Source of the DNA: Spirometra erinaceieuropaei
Taxonomy: Eukaryota; Platyhelminthes; Cestoda; Diphyllobothriidea; Diphyllobothriidae
Direction of reading: 5' to 3'
Assembly: GCA_902702965.1 (NCBI GenBank)
Contig: CACRXP010000094.1
Span: forward strand, 397,801 to 461,800
Length of the DNA stretch: 64,000 bases
A program made the position numbers and the translations under genes. Shown here in pieces: positions 10,601 to 19,502 of the stretch. The notes under the pieces are model-generated. The model did no database searches. It was not told where the DNA came from and saw only the letters and a list, made by a program, of their open reading frames with translations. How positions within the stretch are numbered: the first letter of the stretch is position 1; every line of letters starts with the position of its first letter.

Positions 10601-13600
10601 GATGGACTTATAAATTCAAATATTTTTTATGGAAAGCACACACAAGAATATGATTTATTTTAGTTGCTTGGTATAAAATGACATTGACTGTACATTTTAT
10701 ACCCAAAGAAGGCGTACATGTAGGTTTTGAAAAAGTTTCTATTAATGAAATATTTCAGACCGTGCAATGTCCATACATACAGCGTCACACAACTCCATTT
10801 ACTAATGCCCCTTGTGAAATGTACAACATAATCCACATTCAAAAGTGATTAAAAAGAAAATGCGGGCAAGCAGAAGTTTTTCTGCAGCTGGGGTTTGGGA
10901 GGAAGGTTATTTTTCACCTCACCCACCCAAACCCTCCCCCCAACCCCAGCTACAGAAAAACATCTGCTTGCCCGCATTGTCTTTTTAATTACTTCGATAA
11001 CAATATAAATGCAAAGGCTTGGTGAGAATTTATCAAAAGCTTACGTATGCTCGCCAAATTGTCTTTTGATTTATTCGATGGGAATTTTCGCAAATCTATT
11101 ATATAATTATGCTGCAGGATGTCTAACTTTACAACCCTACTTAATTAGCCTTTTTAAATAGACAACGCATTTTGGAACTTAAGTTTACATTTTTCCGAGA
11201 TAGCCCATCTGCTGTATTAGGCCCGAGAGCGAAAGGCAATGACATCCATTTGGCGGAGACATTCGCCTGATGGGGACAATGTTAGCTGGGGCTGGGAAGA
11301 CGATAGTCTTGGTCGATTATGAACCCGATGTAATTTATGGAAGGCGCGAGAAAAGAACACTTGACCACAGTACCAAATCTGGCTAAGTACAGTATCCCGG
11401 CGTTGCAATAATTCATCTGGACTCCATTTCGTGACAATGGTATCCTTAAGATAGGCAGAGGTTATTACGCTGTTCACAAGCACGGCATCCATGGTTTATT
11501 GGAAAATTACGGGACCAGTTTTACCTGGAACAAAGCACGATGCGTTTTAATCATTAGAAGCTTCGAGGACTTTTCAGTCACCTGGAGTTTGACATATGCA
11601 TCAGATAGATCTAGCTTGGAAAAACAAGTTTAATCATTTAGTTTAACAAAAATATCTTCTGACGCTGCTGGGGAGTGGGGGCACTTGTGCGCGTACAGAA
11701 CAGTAGTGGACGAATCAAGCTCAGACGGTGGCTTTTAGCCGGCCAAAATTGCTGAGGCCGATGCAGAGCAGTTAACTGGCTGCAGAACACTGTCTGGCTG
11801 AAGCTGCTCAAGTTCTTAGCGCCGCACAAGGTACAGATTGCTCTAAAGAGGAGACAGGTTTTGCACTGGACTGAAGACAGACAGACTTACATGTTAACGC
11901 AGCAAGCGAGACCACTTCGAAAAAGGTAGGCAAATATTTGCTGTAAAATAAACGTCAACACTGTAGCTAGCTGGATCGACGTCAGGACCATGCCAAGATG
12001 ACTGCAAACACTAACTGGCCCCTCCAGGAGACAAAGTTTATTGATTCGGCCCGTTAGTACGACTCCTCCTAACATGCAAGCCAATTGCATTTCGTGAAAT
12101 TATTTTGTAGAAACGCACAGCTTCGTACAGTTAATTTTTTACATATATTACCATTAAAACATTTCAATAATTCATCCACATTTCGAAGCAAAATCTGCGT
12201 TTTCACCTATTCCTGTAGTGAAACATGAACAGGGCACGCACGCTGTTTCACAAAAAACTCGTGTAATTTTGTGATAAATTTATATCATGGACAATCGTCT
12301 GCGAGAACAATGCCCCCCCCCCCGCAATTAGGACGATTGAGAACCATTATGGGAGGGGTGTTTGTAAGCAAATAAGTTGTGCAGACCTACCAACACCGTA
12401 GGCAACATTGAAAAGATAGCGTAGACCACCGAGGGAGGAAATGTTGATGATGAGGCCCGGACGCTGGCTGCCTTCGCTCTCCTGAGAATCCTTCCCACTA
12501 CTGCTGGCTTCCTTCTCATTACCGGCACCCCCGGTGGTCAACTGCCCGCGATACCCCAGCATCATGCGTGTAGCCAGAGTGGCGCAGATGTAGTGATTTC
12601 GCAGTCCGACCCCGTTCACGATGTCCCAGGCCTTTGAGGGCGAATCATCTGCCTCCAGCTCCCAGTAGGGCAGGTCAATGTGTGAGGAGATGTAGCCGGC
12701 AGCCGCGAATGCGTTGTTCACGAGGAGGTCGAGGCGACCGTTCTGCTCGCGGCGAATGCGAGAAAAAAGATCCATCACCTGGCTGTCATCGGAATGGTCG
12801 ACGACCACGGGAATAGCCACCTGTGAGGAGGCGGGGGAGGAAAGAACTGAACATTAACTGGCACGCGTAAGCGGAGTGAAATAAATTTATTGTTGACGGA
12901 AACTCTAAACCGATCAGTATGAGAGAGCCCGCGGCCATTTAAACTTGAGATGAATAATGGTATGAATGCATCAGCCGCAAAAGCATCCAGACACAGTGTG
13001 ATCCACAGCAGGAGGATGAGAGCAGGGACGGCGACTTGTGTGTGACAGTGATGGCAGACTTGTGCCACATCTACCATACTGCCTTCTCCTCTTCACACCT
13101 GGGCCAAGGCCGGTGTCAAGACAGAGTCAAAAAGACAGGAGGCTGGAGACAAAGCAAGGGTCTGGCAAGGCGAAAATTCGCATCAAGACGCACTACCACC
13201 TCCTGGTTCACAACCGGACACTGAGCATGATTTTGTACAACAAAAAGGGGGAAGGCCTCTCAGATCGGAATTGCCGTGGCACGGACCCGCAGTCGGGCGT
13301 GCCATCAGGATTTGTCATGGGTGCGCATTCCTACCCGTGGTGGTCCACCGAATCTACCGCAGGGCCGTTTAAGAATCAAATTCATGCCACATATAGCGCC
13401 AGTGGTCCACGGCGTTGTGCAGGAGCATTCCGCAAATATAACAAGGCAAAATGAGTAGACAAAGAGGAAACATATATGTATATATATATAGCAGCGAGGA
13501 GGGACGAAAGAGAATGCGGGTAGATTGATACAGCACTGTTTCAGGCTTATTCTGCCTTCATTCAGCCAATCATAACCCTGACCACCAACAGCTGCGACCA

Positions 13601-13875
13601 GAAACACAAACATGCGCAGAGACGCACCTGGTGCAGTCGGTCCACCACTGAGGCCTACCAGATGGGTCATAAGCACTTCATCGAACCGAAGTTCATCAGT
13701 GCCTCGCCACCAGTGCTGTATCAATCTACCCGCATTCTCTGTCGTCCCTCCTCGCTGCTATTATGTCTTGGCCGACTTCAGCCTGGTAATTGGTTGCCTG
13801 TTCGTGACCTTTGCCACACATACGGAGCTTGTTTGCTTTGTGAAGCCAATAGATCGGTGTGCGCCCATTCCTGAT

Positions 13876-13913
<38 letters not shown>

Positions 13914-16900
13914 CCTGTTGGTTTTAGTGTAGGTACTACACACTACACGTAATGCAGCTGACGGCAAGAACGTTTGTGGCAGTCGCCAAGAAACCGTGCA
14001 CATGCATTTAAACAAGGCCACTAACTCAATAATTACCCATGTGACGCGCACACGCGCCGTTTATACAAACGCGAGAGCCGGTTAATTCAACAATGCAAGA
14101 TCACAGTTACGCCATCAACAACATTCCATGGTGCTCACAGTCATAGCTAAACAGAGGGCCAGCAATTGGTTTTCGTTTGCCACAGTTCAAAGTTAGAAAA
14201 TTGTTGATAGAAGCAGACAGGCGAGTTCCGGGAAGTAGTTCAGAAGAAGATGATGCGATCATTGGAACAAGAGGGTTATTATCCTGAAATTTTGGATTCT
14301 CGCTCGAATCCAGCATCGACGATATTCGCAGATAAGAGTAGTGGAGGCACAAAGACTGCAGTAGTTATAGGACATAGCTACCGTTGGGCCAGATGTGTAC
14401 TCTAATTAAGAGCTCTTGTGATCGTCACTATAGGTCATAATTGATGTTATGATGGCCCGTCAGTGCGCAGCCACGTCATTAATTGCCGCAATTTCATCAT
14501 CTGTCACCGTGATTGTTGATCGCTCGCGCAATCGCCACGTGACTGATTTACCTGTTCAGTGGACGTCTCGGCCCTGAGTATGGTTTCGAGGGATTATTAC
14601 GCTTGTTGCTGGATTGCGGGCCTGGGAACCATGATTTGAACTGCTTGCGATTCACGCGGCTGTAATCTTTTAAGATGATTACAGTCGCTTGAAACTTGAA
14701 AATGCGGCTGGCTTCCGTGGAAAGAGCCGCCACCCGAGAACTGGTGTCTTTCTTCCCCCACCGAAATTCGTGCTCAGTCATCCGCGTCCGAGATAATCTC
14801 CCAGTTTTTTCGACGCAGTTACTCTGTCCGCAATTGCAAGGGATCCAGCAAACGACTCCAGACGTTTTTTGCCACGACAGTGGGTCTTTCGGCCTCATGA
14901 TTTGACGCCTGATAGTCGCTTCCAGTCTGTTTGCAACCCCCACTTCAGGTGAAGTGAGAAGGCGACTTACGGCTTACGATGCGTTCTTCACATGCGTAAG
15001 AGCTCGTCAGATTTGGAAGCTGGTAAGATTTAGTCTCCGGTATCGTTTGCACATGCAGTGGTTGATAAAGTTGCGCGGGTAGTCACTAGCTCTCAGTACC
15101 CGTCAAAGCGATAAATACAACGTAAGAGCCGAACTTCAGCAGTAACCAATCGGCCAATCACAAAAGCAGTTCAGAAGATGAATATGCGATCACTGGGACA
15201 AGAAGTTTATTTGCCTGACGTTTCGGATTCTCACTCGAATCCATCATCAGAGACATTCGCAGAGGACGCTCTATCGGCACAATGAAACGCACTGCAGTGA
15301 AAAGGAAGACAAGGTTGCTGAATTATAATATAAAAACTGCAGTCTTGGTGCCAACACTACCCTGATCGGCGACTACCTCAGATGCTGAGTTCGAGTGCGA
15401 ATCTGAAACACCAAGCCAATAAGCGTCTCGTACCAATGATTGCATATTCTTCTGAATTAGAAAATTGCTAAGAGAAACCGTCTGAGTGGTCATGACCTAC
15501 TAACGGCTGGGCAGAAGGCCCATGAACAACGTGCACGCCTCATTACAACAGCGCCGCAGACGAGCATTATCGAGTTTTGACTGTTTCTGGGATATTCCAG
15601 GGATCCATTACAACATCACCTAGCAAATGGCTTTGGTAAACCAAACCCCGAGTACGCTGTTAAGCTTTGCTTGCCATATTTATTTTTTTACGGTAGCGGA
15701 GCTGAAGAAGTCTAAGGGCAAGAATAGAGAGAACATAATGTGAGGTAAGCGAGGAAATGAACGTACCCCACCGCGCGATGAAACCTCTGCAGTCGTCTTC
15801 TCTAGGCTCCCGCCTACATCGCTGTCTCTATCGTCGGCTTTTGGATCCGTCCCACATGCTCGATATTCCTCTGTACTTCCACTAACCGTAGTGTTGGTTC
15901 CATCTTAAAAACATCGTTGAGTGTATTCTAAGAAGGTTCGCATTTGGTGGCTAGGGTGCCTGGCTTCAATGTCAAAGCGGCGAAAGCCAGACGAGGCGGA
16001 GGCGCGCCCACTCTTAAAGGCAGCCAGGTTGACGAAATGGGCAACCTCAAACGGAGAAGGGGTGTTCATTTCAAGTCTCGTGATTTGACTAGTGATTCCA
16101 CCTACCAATCCTCGAGGTCTTGAGCTCAGCCCTCCTTATATGGACGTCAGTGCCGATTTTGGGGACTGGGTCTGGCCCCTGCTTCACTATGACATTTGTC
16201 CCCCCTGTTCTCGTTGACCGCGGCGATAGTTAGCCTCCCGATTATTGCACACGATTTGCACACCCATCAAGAAGGTTCGCTAACCCAGCTAGGGGAGGAA
16301 GGTCAATTTGGTGGTTGACTGGACAGTTGGCGGGCATTCAAGTTGTTTGCAGCTGCCTAGACGTGTGATCATCCCCTCGACCGACAACCTCGGTGGCGTC
16401 ACATTTGGAAATGTGCTCCATCGGCGCGAAACAGGAAGAAAATAGCATGGCCAACAATAAAGGAGTTCCGGTGCATATTTTGCAAGTCAATACCATTACC
16501 GCAAAATTCTCGGAAAAGCACAGACTATAAAGCCTCAAAGTGTAGACTGATGTCAAATCCTACCAAACCTGACCGTGTCTTTATGGATTAGTCTACGCTG
16601 GCGGACAAAGTAAAAGGTCAGGCCTGTAGGTAACTAAAGAGCTATCATAACCGTCGTGGTGACCCTTCAGAAATCGACGAAGAGTAGGACTACTCGTACT
16701 TGAACCCTGAGTGTTCCCGGAAGTATGCGGAACAAGCATCCACAAAATTGGCTGGAAACTAGGTTGACAGCATAGTAAACTCATTATGTGCAAACTTTTA
16801 TACGTTTTAGGCAGTCGCAAATACTGGGGAGGGGTCGATGAATGCTTCATATTATCAGTAAACTTACTCGCCAAGGAAGAAGTCAAACAAATTAATGAAA

Positions 16901-17289
16901 GGTGGGATGAATAGTGGAAAATCGCGTTATCGTTCTGTGCGCGTCTGAAGAACTATCTATAAAACTATCATGATACTGCTGCGCGGAGGCAAAACCCGGA
17001 GGTAAAGGCGAAAAAAGCCAAAGGGTAACGAAAGAGAGGACATCATGTGAGGTAGGTGTGGAAATAAGCGTACCCCACCGCGCGATGTAACCTCTGCAGC
17101 CGTTTCCTCCAGACTCCCGCCTACATCGCCCGCCTTAGCGTCGGCTTTTGGCTTGAGTGTGCGCCCAGTGATGTATACAGTGGCGCCGCACTCGCCCAGA
17201 GCAAGCGCGATGCCGCGACCGATCCCACGACTGGCACCCGTCACCAGACAGACGTATCCTTTGAGATCGGGTAATTTGTTGCCGCCCAT
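7515..17289 (-). CDS. DHRS1-like short-chain dehydrogenase (3' incomplete)
   Basis: This is a three-exon partial gene: 17289-17074, 12820-12391, 7679-7515. It encodes a classical-type SDR oxidoreductase closest, by my recognition, to dehydrogenase/reductase SDR family member 1, a NAD(P)-dependent enzyme of the endomembrane system. Visible motifs are TGASRGIGRG (Rossmann cofactor loop), VYITGR, LLVNNAFA (NNAG motif), NISSLGG (catalytic Ser) and YGVGKAAMDRMA (YxxxK catalytic pair, joined across the exon 2/3 junction), then SLWPGMVKTE. The start is the first ATG after an in-frame stop; a hydrophobic run just upstream is open but has no ATG. Exon 2 carries a Ser/Gly/Glu-rich insertion of about 27 residues before the catalytic Ser that typical DHRS1 lacks. 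About 100 C-terminal residues expected for the family were not found in 1-7514. Introns hold PLEs and other repeats. Confidence 0.88.
8221..8530 (+). repeat. GC-rich interspersed repeat (family C)
   Basis: Hallmarks are GTTTATAGTGAAAGCGGACT, a CAGCACCTATCGCACTC block, CCCGGTGTCAAGAAGGGGTC and AAGACCGGAGGCGGGG-like sequence. It lies in DHRS1 intron 2. Other copies are at about 13085-13330, 18285-18580, 57440-57590 (minus) and 63200-63475. This copy has an exceptionally long G run (about 8438-8450) and long C runs. The type is unknown; the size and dispersal suit a SINE or MITE. Confidence 0.55.
8531..10360. other. DHRS1 intron 2 sequence, nothing recognised
   Basis: A 133-codon minus-strand frame at 9785-10186 shows no family motif and no splice-site context that fits DHRS1, so I do not call it a gene. 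Confidence 0.4.
10370..10845 (+). mobile_element. Palindromic MITE family, left arm only
   Basis: It starts at TA|CAGTGCGTGACC and carries GAAATGCGTTTTCGATTAGG, a CTCTTGAATGCACTT block, ATGACTACCTAAGTAGCATG and AAAAAGTTTCTA. It matches the left arm and part of the loop of the complete copy at 50599-51598. The right arm is missing; the sequence ends near an independent hairpin. Confidence 0.65.
10846..10996. repeat. Small foldback hairpin element
   Basis: This is an inverted repeat of about 150 bases. AATGCGGGCAAGCAGAAGTT on the left mirrors AACATCTGCTTGCCCGCATT on the right. The arms extend outward through GATTAAAAAGA and TCTTTTTAATTAC and inward through a purine-rich GGGGTTTGGG stem. The loop is short and centred near 10915. 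It could be a separate foldback MITE. Confidence 0.7.
10997..12390. other. DHRS1 intron 2 sequence, nothing recognised
   Basis: There are short open frames without motifs, and a C run at about 12313-12322. No repeat was recognised. Confidence 0.4.
12391..12820 (-). CDS. DHRS1-like exon 2
   Basis: The acceptor is CTCCTCACAG ending at 12821. The first codon is GTG (Val) in phase 0, which joins SRGG of exon 1 to VAIPVVVDHSD. The donor GT is at 12390-12389 (GTTG|GTAGGT). The exon holds the Rossmann beta-4 block LDLLVNNAFA and the substrate-side helices. It also holds a low-complexity insertion (GGAGNEKEASSSGKDSQESE), the catalytic Ser in INISSLGG and the catalytic Tyr in VAYGVG. Confidence 0.9.
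13085..13330 (+). repeat. Interspersed repeat family C copy
   Basis: CGGTGTCAAGACAGAGTCAA, AAAGACAGGAGGCTGG and GTCGGGCGTGCCATC match the copies at 8221, 18285 and 63200. It lies inside DHRS1 intron 1. Confidence 0.55.
13486..13912. repeat. Family D repeat, antisense and sense blocks, (TA)n tail
   Basis: An antisense block at 13488-13712 is followed by a sense block at 13711-13880. The first ~50 bases (AGCAGCGAGGAGGGACGA..) are the reverse complement of 13711-13760, giving a foldback. A (TA)n tail follows at 13879-13909. Related blocks fill 41728-43050. The long frames in both orientations are properties of the repeat; I do not call a gene. Confidence 0.6.
14548..14990 (-). pseudogene. PLE GIY-YIG endonuclease remnant
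   Basis: The frame includes VANRLEATIRRQIMRPKDPL, SGVVCWIPC and NCGQSNCVEKTG. The Tyr of both GIY-YIG elements is lost (VCWI, NCVE), and the RMTEHEF helix and KQFKSWFPG block remain. The loss of both catalytic tyrosines makes an active nuclease unlikely. An upstream HVKN stretch with a stop at about 14980 shows where the coding match begins. Confidence 0.65.
15212..15255 (-). ncRNA. Type-I hammerhead ribozyme motif (PLE terminus)
   Basis: On the minus strand, stem I 5' side UGUCU is followed by CUGAUGA (15250-15244). A perfect stem II (GGAUUC/GAAUCC with a GAGUGA loop) leads to GAAA (15224-15221), a minimal stem III C-G pair and a GUC cleavage triplet (15219-15217). AGGCA then pairs with UGUCU (five pairs including one G-U). 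All core positions are present. Minimal-stem-III hammerheads are established for PLE termini; activity here is inferred. Confidence 0.8.
15696..15846 (-). pseudogene. Duplicated DHRS1 exon 1 end with splice donor
   Basis: This aligns with 16983-17150, the 3' part of DHRS1 exon 1 plus the start of intron 1. The encoded pieces KAD..DVGGSLEKTTAEVSSRGG and the donor GGTGGG|GTACGT mirror KAD..DVGGSLEETAAEVTSRGG and GGTGGG|GTACGC. The copy has no stop over the ~25 shared codons. It lacks the TGASRGIG cofactor loop and no acceptor is evident. It sits 1.2 kb downstream of the real exon, inside intron 1. I read it as a tandem duplication remnant; a cryptic alternative exon is less likely. Confidence 0.75.
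15905..16980. other. DHRS1 intron 1 sequence, nothing recognised
   Basis: Short frames (15905-16108, 16338-16556 and 16593-16886, minus) have no recognisable domain and no paired splice sites that I can support. Confidence 0.35.
17074..17289 (-). CDS. DHRS1-like exon 1
   Basis: ATG at 17289-17287 begins GGNKLPDLKG and the cofactor strand VCLVTGASRGIGRGIALALG, then GATVYITGR and VGGSLEETAAEVTSRGG. The donor GT is at 17073-17072 in phase 0. An in-frame stop near 17394-17392 lies upstream with no ATG between, which supports this start if the first coding exon is not further upstream. The open stretch before the ATG (FIVGFLLFLLFF) would be a membrane anchor if translation began at a non-ATG or spliced start. 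Confidence 0.88.
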
Positions 17290-17581
17290 GAAGAATAACA
17301 GGAAGAGCAAAAAACCTACAATGAAAGAGAATAGAACAATCAACACAGTTACTCTAGTTGCTACTGAACTCCAATAAAGGTGTGAAGAGCATTAAGGATC
17401 AGGATCGTCATTTAAACCTGATGCATCAAGGTTCGTTAAGTTTAGCTGAACCTCTATTTCTTGTTTATTGGAGAAATGCAGTAACCAGATCATCAATGGA
17501 ATAAACTACCCTATAATCTTATATGGCTGCAAACCGAAAGGCGGCCTTATATGGAAGAATGAACTGATGTTCTTACTCCTT

Positions 17582-17693
<112 letters not shown>

Positions 17694-17739
17694 TGGAGAC
17701 TGCGAGTAAGAACGGAGAATCTGCGACAAAAGAGGATAA

Positions 17740-17885
17740 GGCTATTAACACGACTGGATTGAGTGGATTGAGTGCATTTTACGCTTTGACAGTGGAGAGG
17801 CGACCAAGCTCTTCGAAACGTCAGCATCCTAATAAACCTGTTCCGGTGAGCCCACCTTCTTCTTCTTCTTCTTCTTCTTCAAATT
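17740..17885 (+). mobile_element. PLE terminal fragment with (TTC)n tail
   Basis: The GAGTGCATTTTACGCTTTGA block, CAAGCTCTTCGAAACGTCAG and TAATAAACCTGTTCCGGTGA match the terminus at 38735-38825. The hammerhead-like core is degenerate (UUGACAG, stem II GAGAG/CUCUU, GAAACGUC). A (TTC)n run follows. Confidence 0.55.
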
Positions 17886-18284
17886 AACACGACTGTCTCA
17901 TCTGCTCCTTTGAAGCAATAGTGATAACCAGCACATTGAAATGTGGATAAAAAGGACCAATATTATACACTGATATGTAACGTTCCTGAATTTTTCCTTA
18001 GCTAACCAGATCATTATTATAATCGTATGCATTTCGAAGTCGGGTGATTTTGGCACCTATAGAGGGTAATAATAAAAGAGGTCAAAACTCTAAGACAAAA
18101 TAAATCAAGACATTAGCTACTACAGTTAAGAATTGTCTTAGCTATTTTACTTATAATTCTTAGCTGACAGTCCTAAATTTAGTATGTTCAAAGGGACTTC
18201 TGCAACCGTCCTCTAGTTCAATGTATCCTGGTTAATGGATCGACGTATTAAATTGAGTTATAAATCCGGCCTAGTAACTTGCGT

Positions 18285-18580
18285 GTGAATCAGTTTATAG
18301 TGATAGTAGATTGCAATGTATCTACCGCGATATATCCTATCCCATCATTCGGATACAGTGTCAACACGGGGTCAAGAAAACCCGAGGCGAGAGAGGGCGT
18401 TGATGATTGACAAGGCAAAAACCCGGAACTATCAAACCACCACACCATCTGATCCACAGAATGCACTGAGAAAAACCTCACTCCCAATTGGCGCGGTGTC
18501 AGCCTGCGTCCGGGCGTGCCATCGAACCTCTAATGTTGGCATTTGTTATGGGTGCGCATTTACGATAATGCATGCCAAAA
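18285..18580 (+). repeat. Interspersed repeat family C copy
   Basis: GTTTATAGTGATAGTAGATT, GTGTCAACACGGGGTCAAGA and CGGGCGTGCCATCGAACC match the other family C copies. It ends directly before the TA|CAGTG start of the next MITE. Confidence 0.55.
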
Positions 18581-18585
18581 TCATA

Positions 18586-19502
18586 CAGTGGATGCGCTAA
18601 CTCATGAAATGTCAACCAAAATTTCGAAATGCGTTCTCGTTTAGAAAAGATAAATTAAGTAGTGTTGTAAAACTTATCATGACGCAGCATAAATCTTTAA
18701 CGATCCAGTTACCACAAGGTGTCGGCTTTCGAACGAACTTATTTTCAACTGCAAGCAAGATCTAAACTATGCAAAAAATGACTACTTAAGTAGCATGCAA
18801 TTTTCTGATTATATTTTGATGTCCTTACAAAATTCAATTTTTTTCATGGAAAACATGAATGAAAATATTCATTTTTTACCTCCATGGTAGAACATCACAT
18901 CCTTTTCCAATTTCATACTCAAAAGAAGAGTATTATTCGGTTTTCAAAAACTTTTCTAATTCCCGAATAATTTTGAAACCGACCTGCTGTTACACTCTCA
19001 TCCAGGGTTTAAAAACTACAAGCTGCATGCATTCCTCTACTGTGTTAAGAGGAGACCATATGAGGTTCATAAAATTAAGCAGTGGATTTGAGCAATATTG
19101 TTTTCTTGACAAGCCACATACGTAAATGCCGATACATGACCTTTCATGAACGGCCATTTAGCGGTATTAAAAAGTCTGACAATTAAAAACTTTTAAAAAT
19201 CGAACTATAATCTTCTTTTGAGTATGAAATCGGAAAAAGACGTGATTGTCTACCGATAATGCAAGGGAATAAATATTTTATGCATGTTTTCCATGAAATA
19301 TAATTGAATTTTCAAGGGCATCGAAAATCAATGAGAAAATTGCATGTCACATAAGTAGTCATTTTTTTGCAGAGTATAGATCTTACATGCAGCCGAAAAT
19401 AAGTTCCTTCGAAAGCCGACACACTGAGCTAACTAGATTATTGTAGATTTATGCTGTATCCCGTTTAGTTTTACAACAATACTCGAACTTAATTTAACTG
19501 TA
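18586..19502. mobile_element. Palindromic MITE family member
   Basis: The left arm starts TA|CAGTGGATGCGC and includes ATGACTACTTAAGTAGCATG (about 18778-18798). The right arm mirrors it (TAAGTAGTCATTTTTTTGCA, about 19352-19371) and continues through AAGTTCCTTCGAAAGCCGAC to a truncated end near 19502. The loop spans roughly 18990-19190. An ORF at 18859-19125 spans arm and loop and is not a gene. Confidence 0.75.

Larger units (their letters stand above)
14100..15475 (-). mobile_element. Decayed mini-PLE (minus strand)
   Basis: A 3' non-coding end lies at about 14107-14540, with a degenerate hammerhead near 14285-14335. A GIY-YIG remnant lies upstream (14548-14990). At the 5' side, a pair of inverted termini lies at 15178-15262 (minus-sense, intact ribozyme core) and 15375-15460 (plus-sense, degenerate). 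The RT is absent. The element sits in DHRS1 intron 1. Confidence 0.6.

Noticed and set aside
18859..19125. 88-codon plus-strand ORF
   Set aside because: It lies across the arm and loop of a palindromic MITE.
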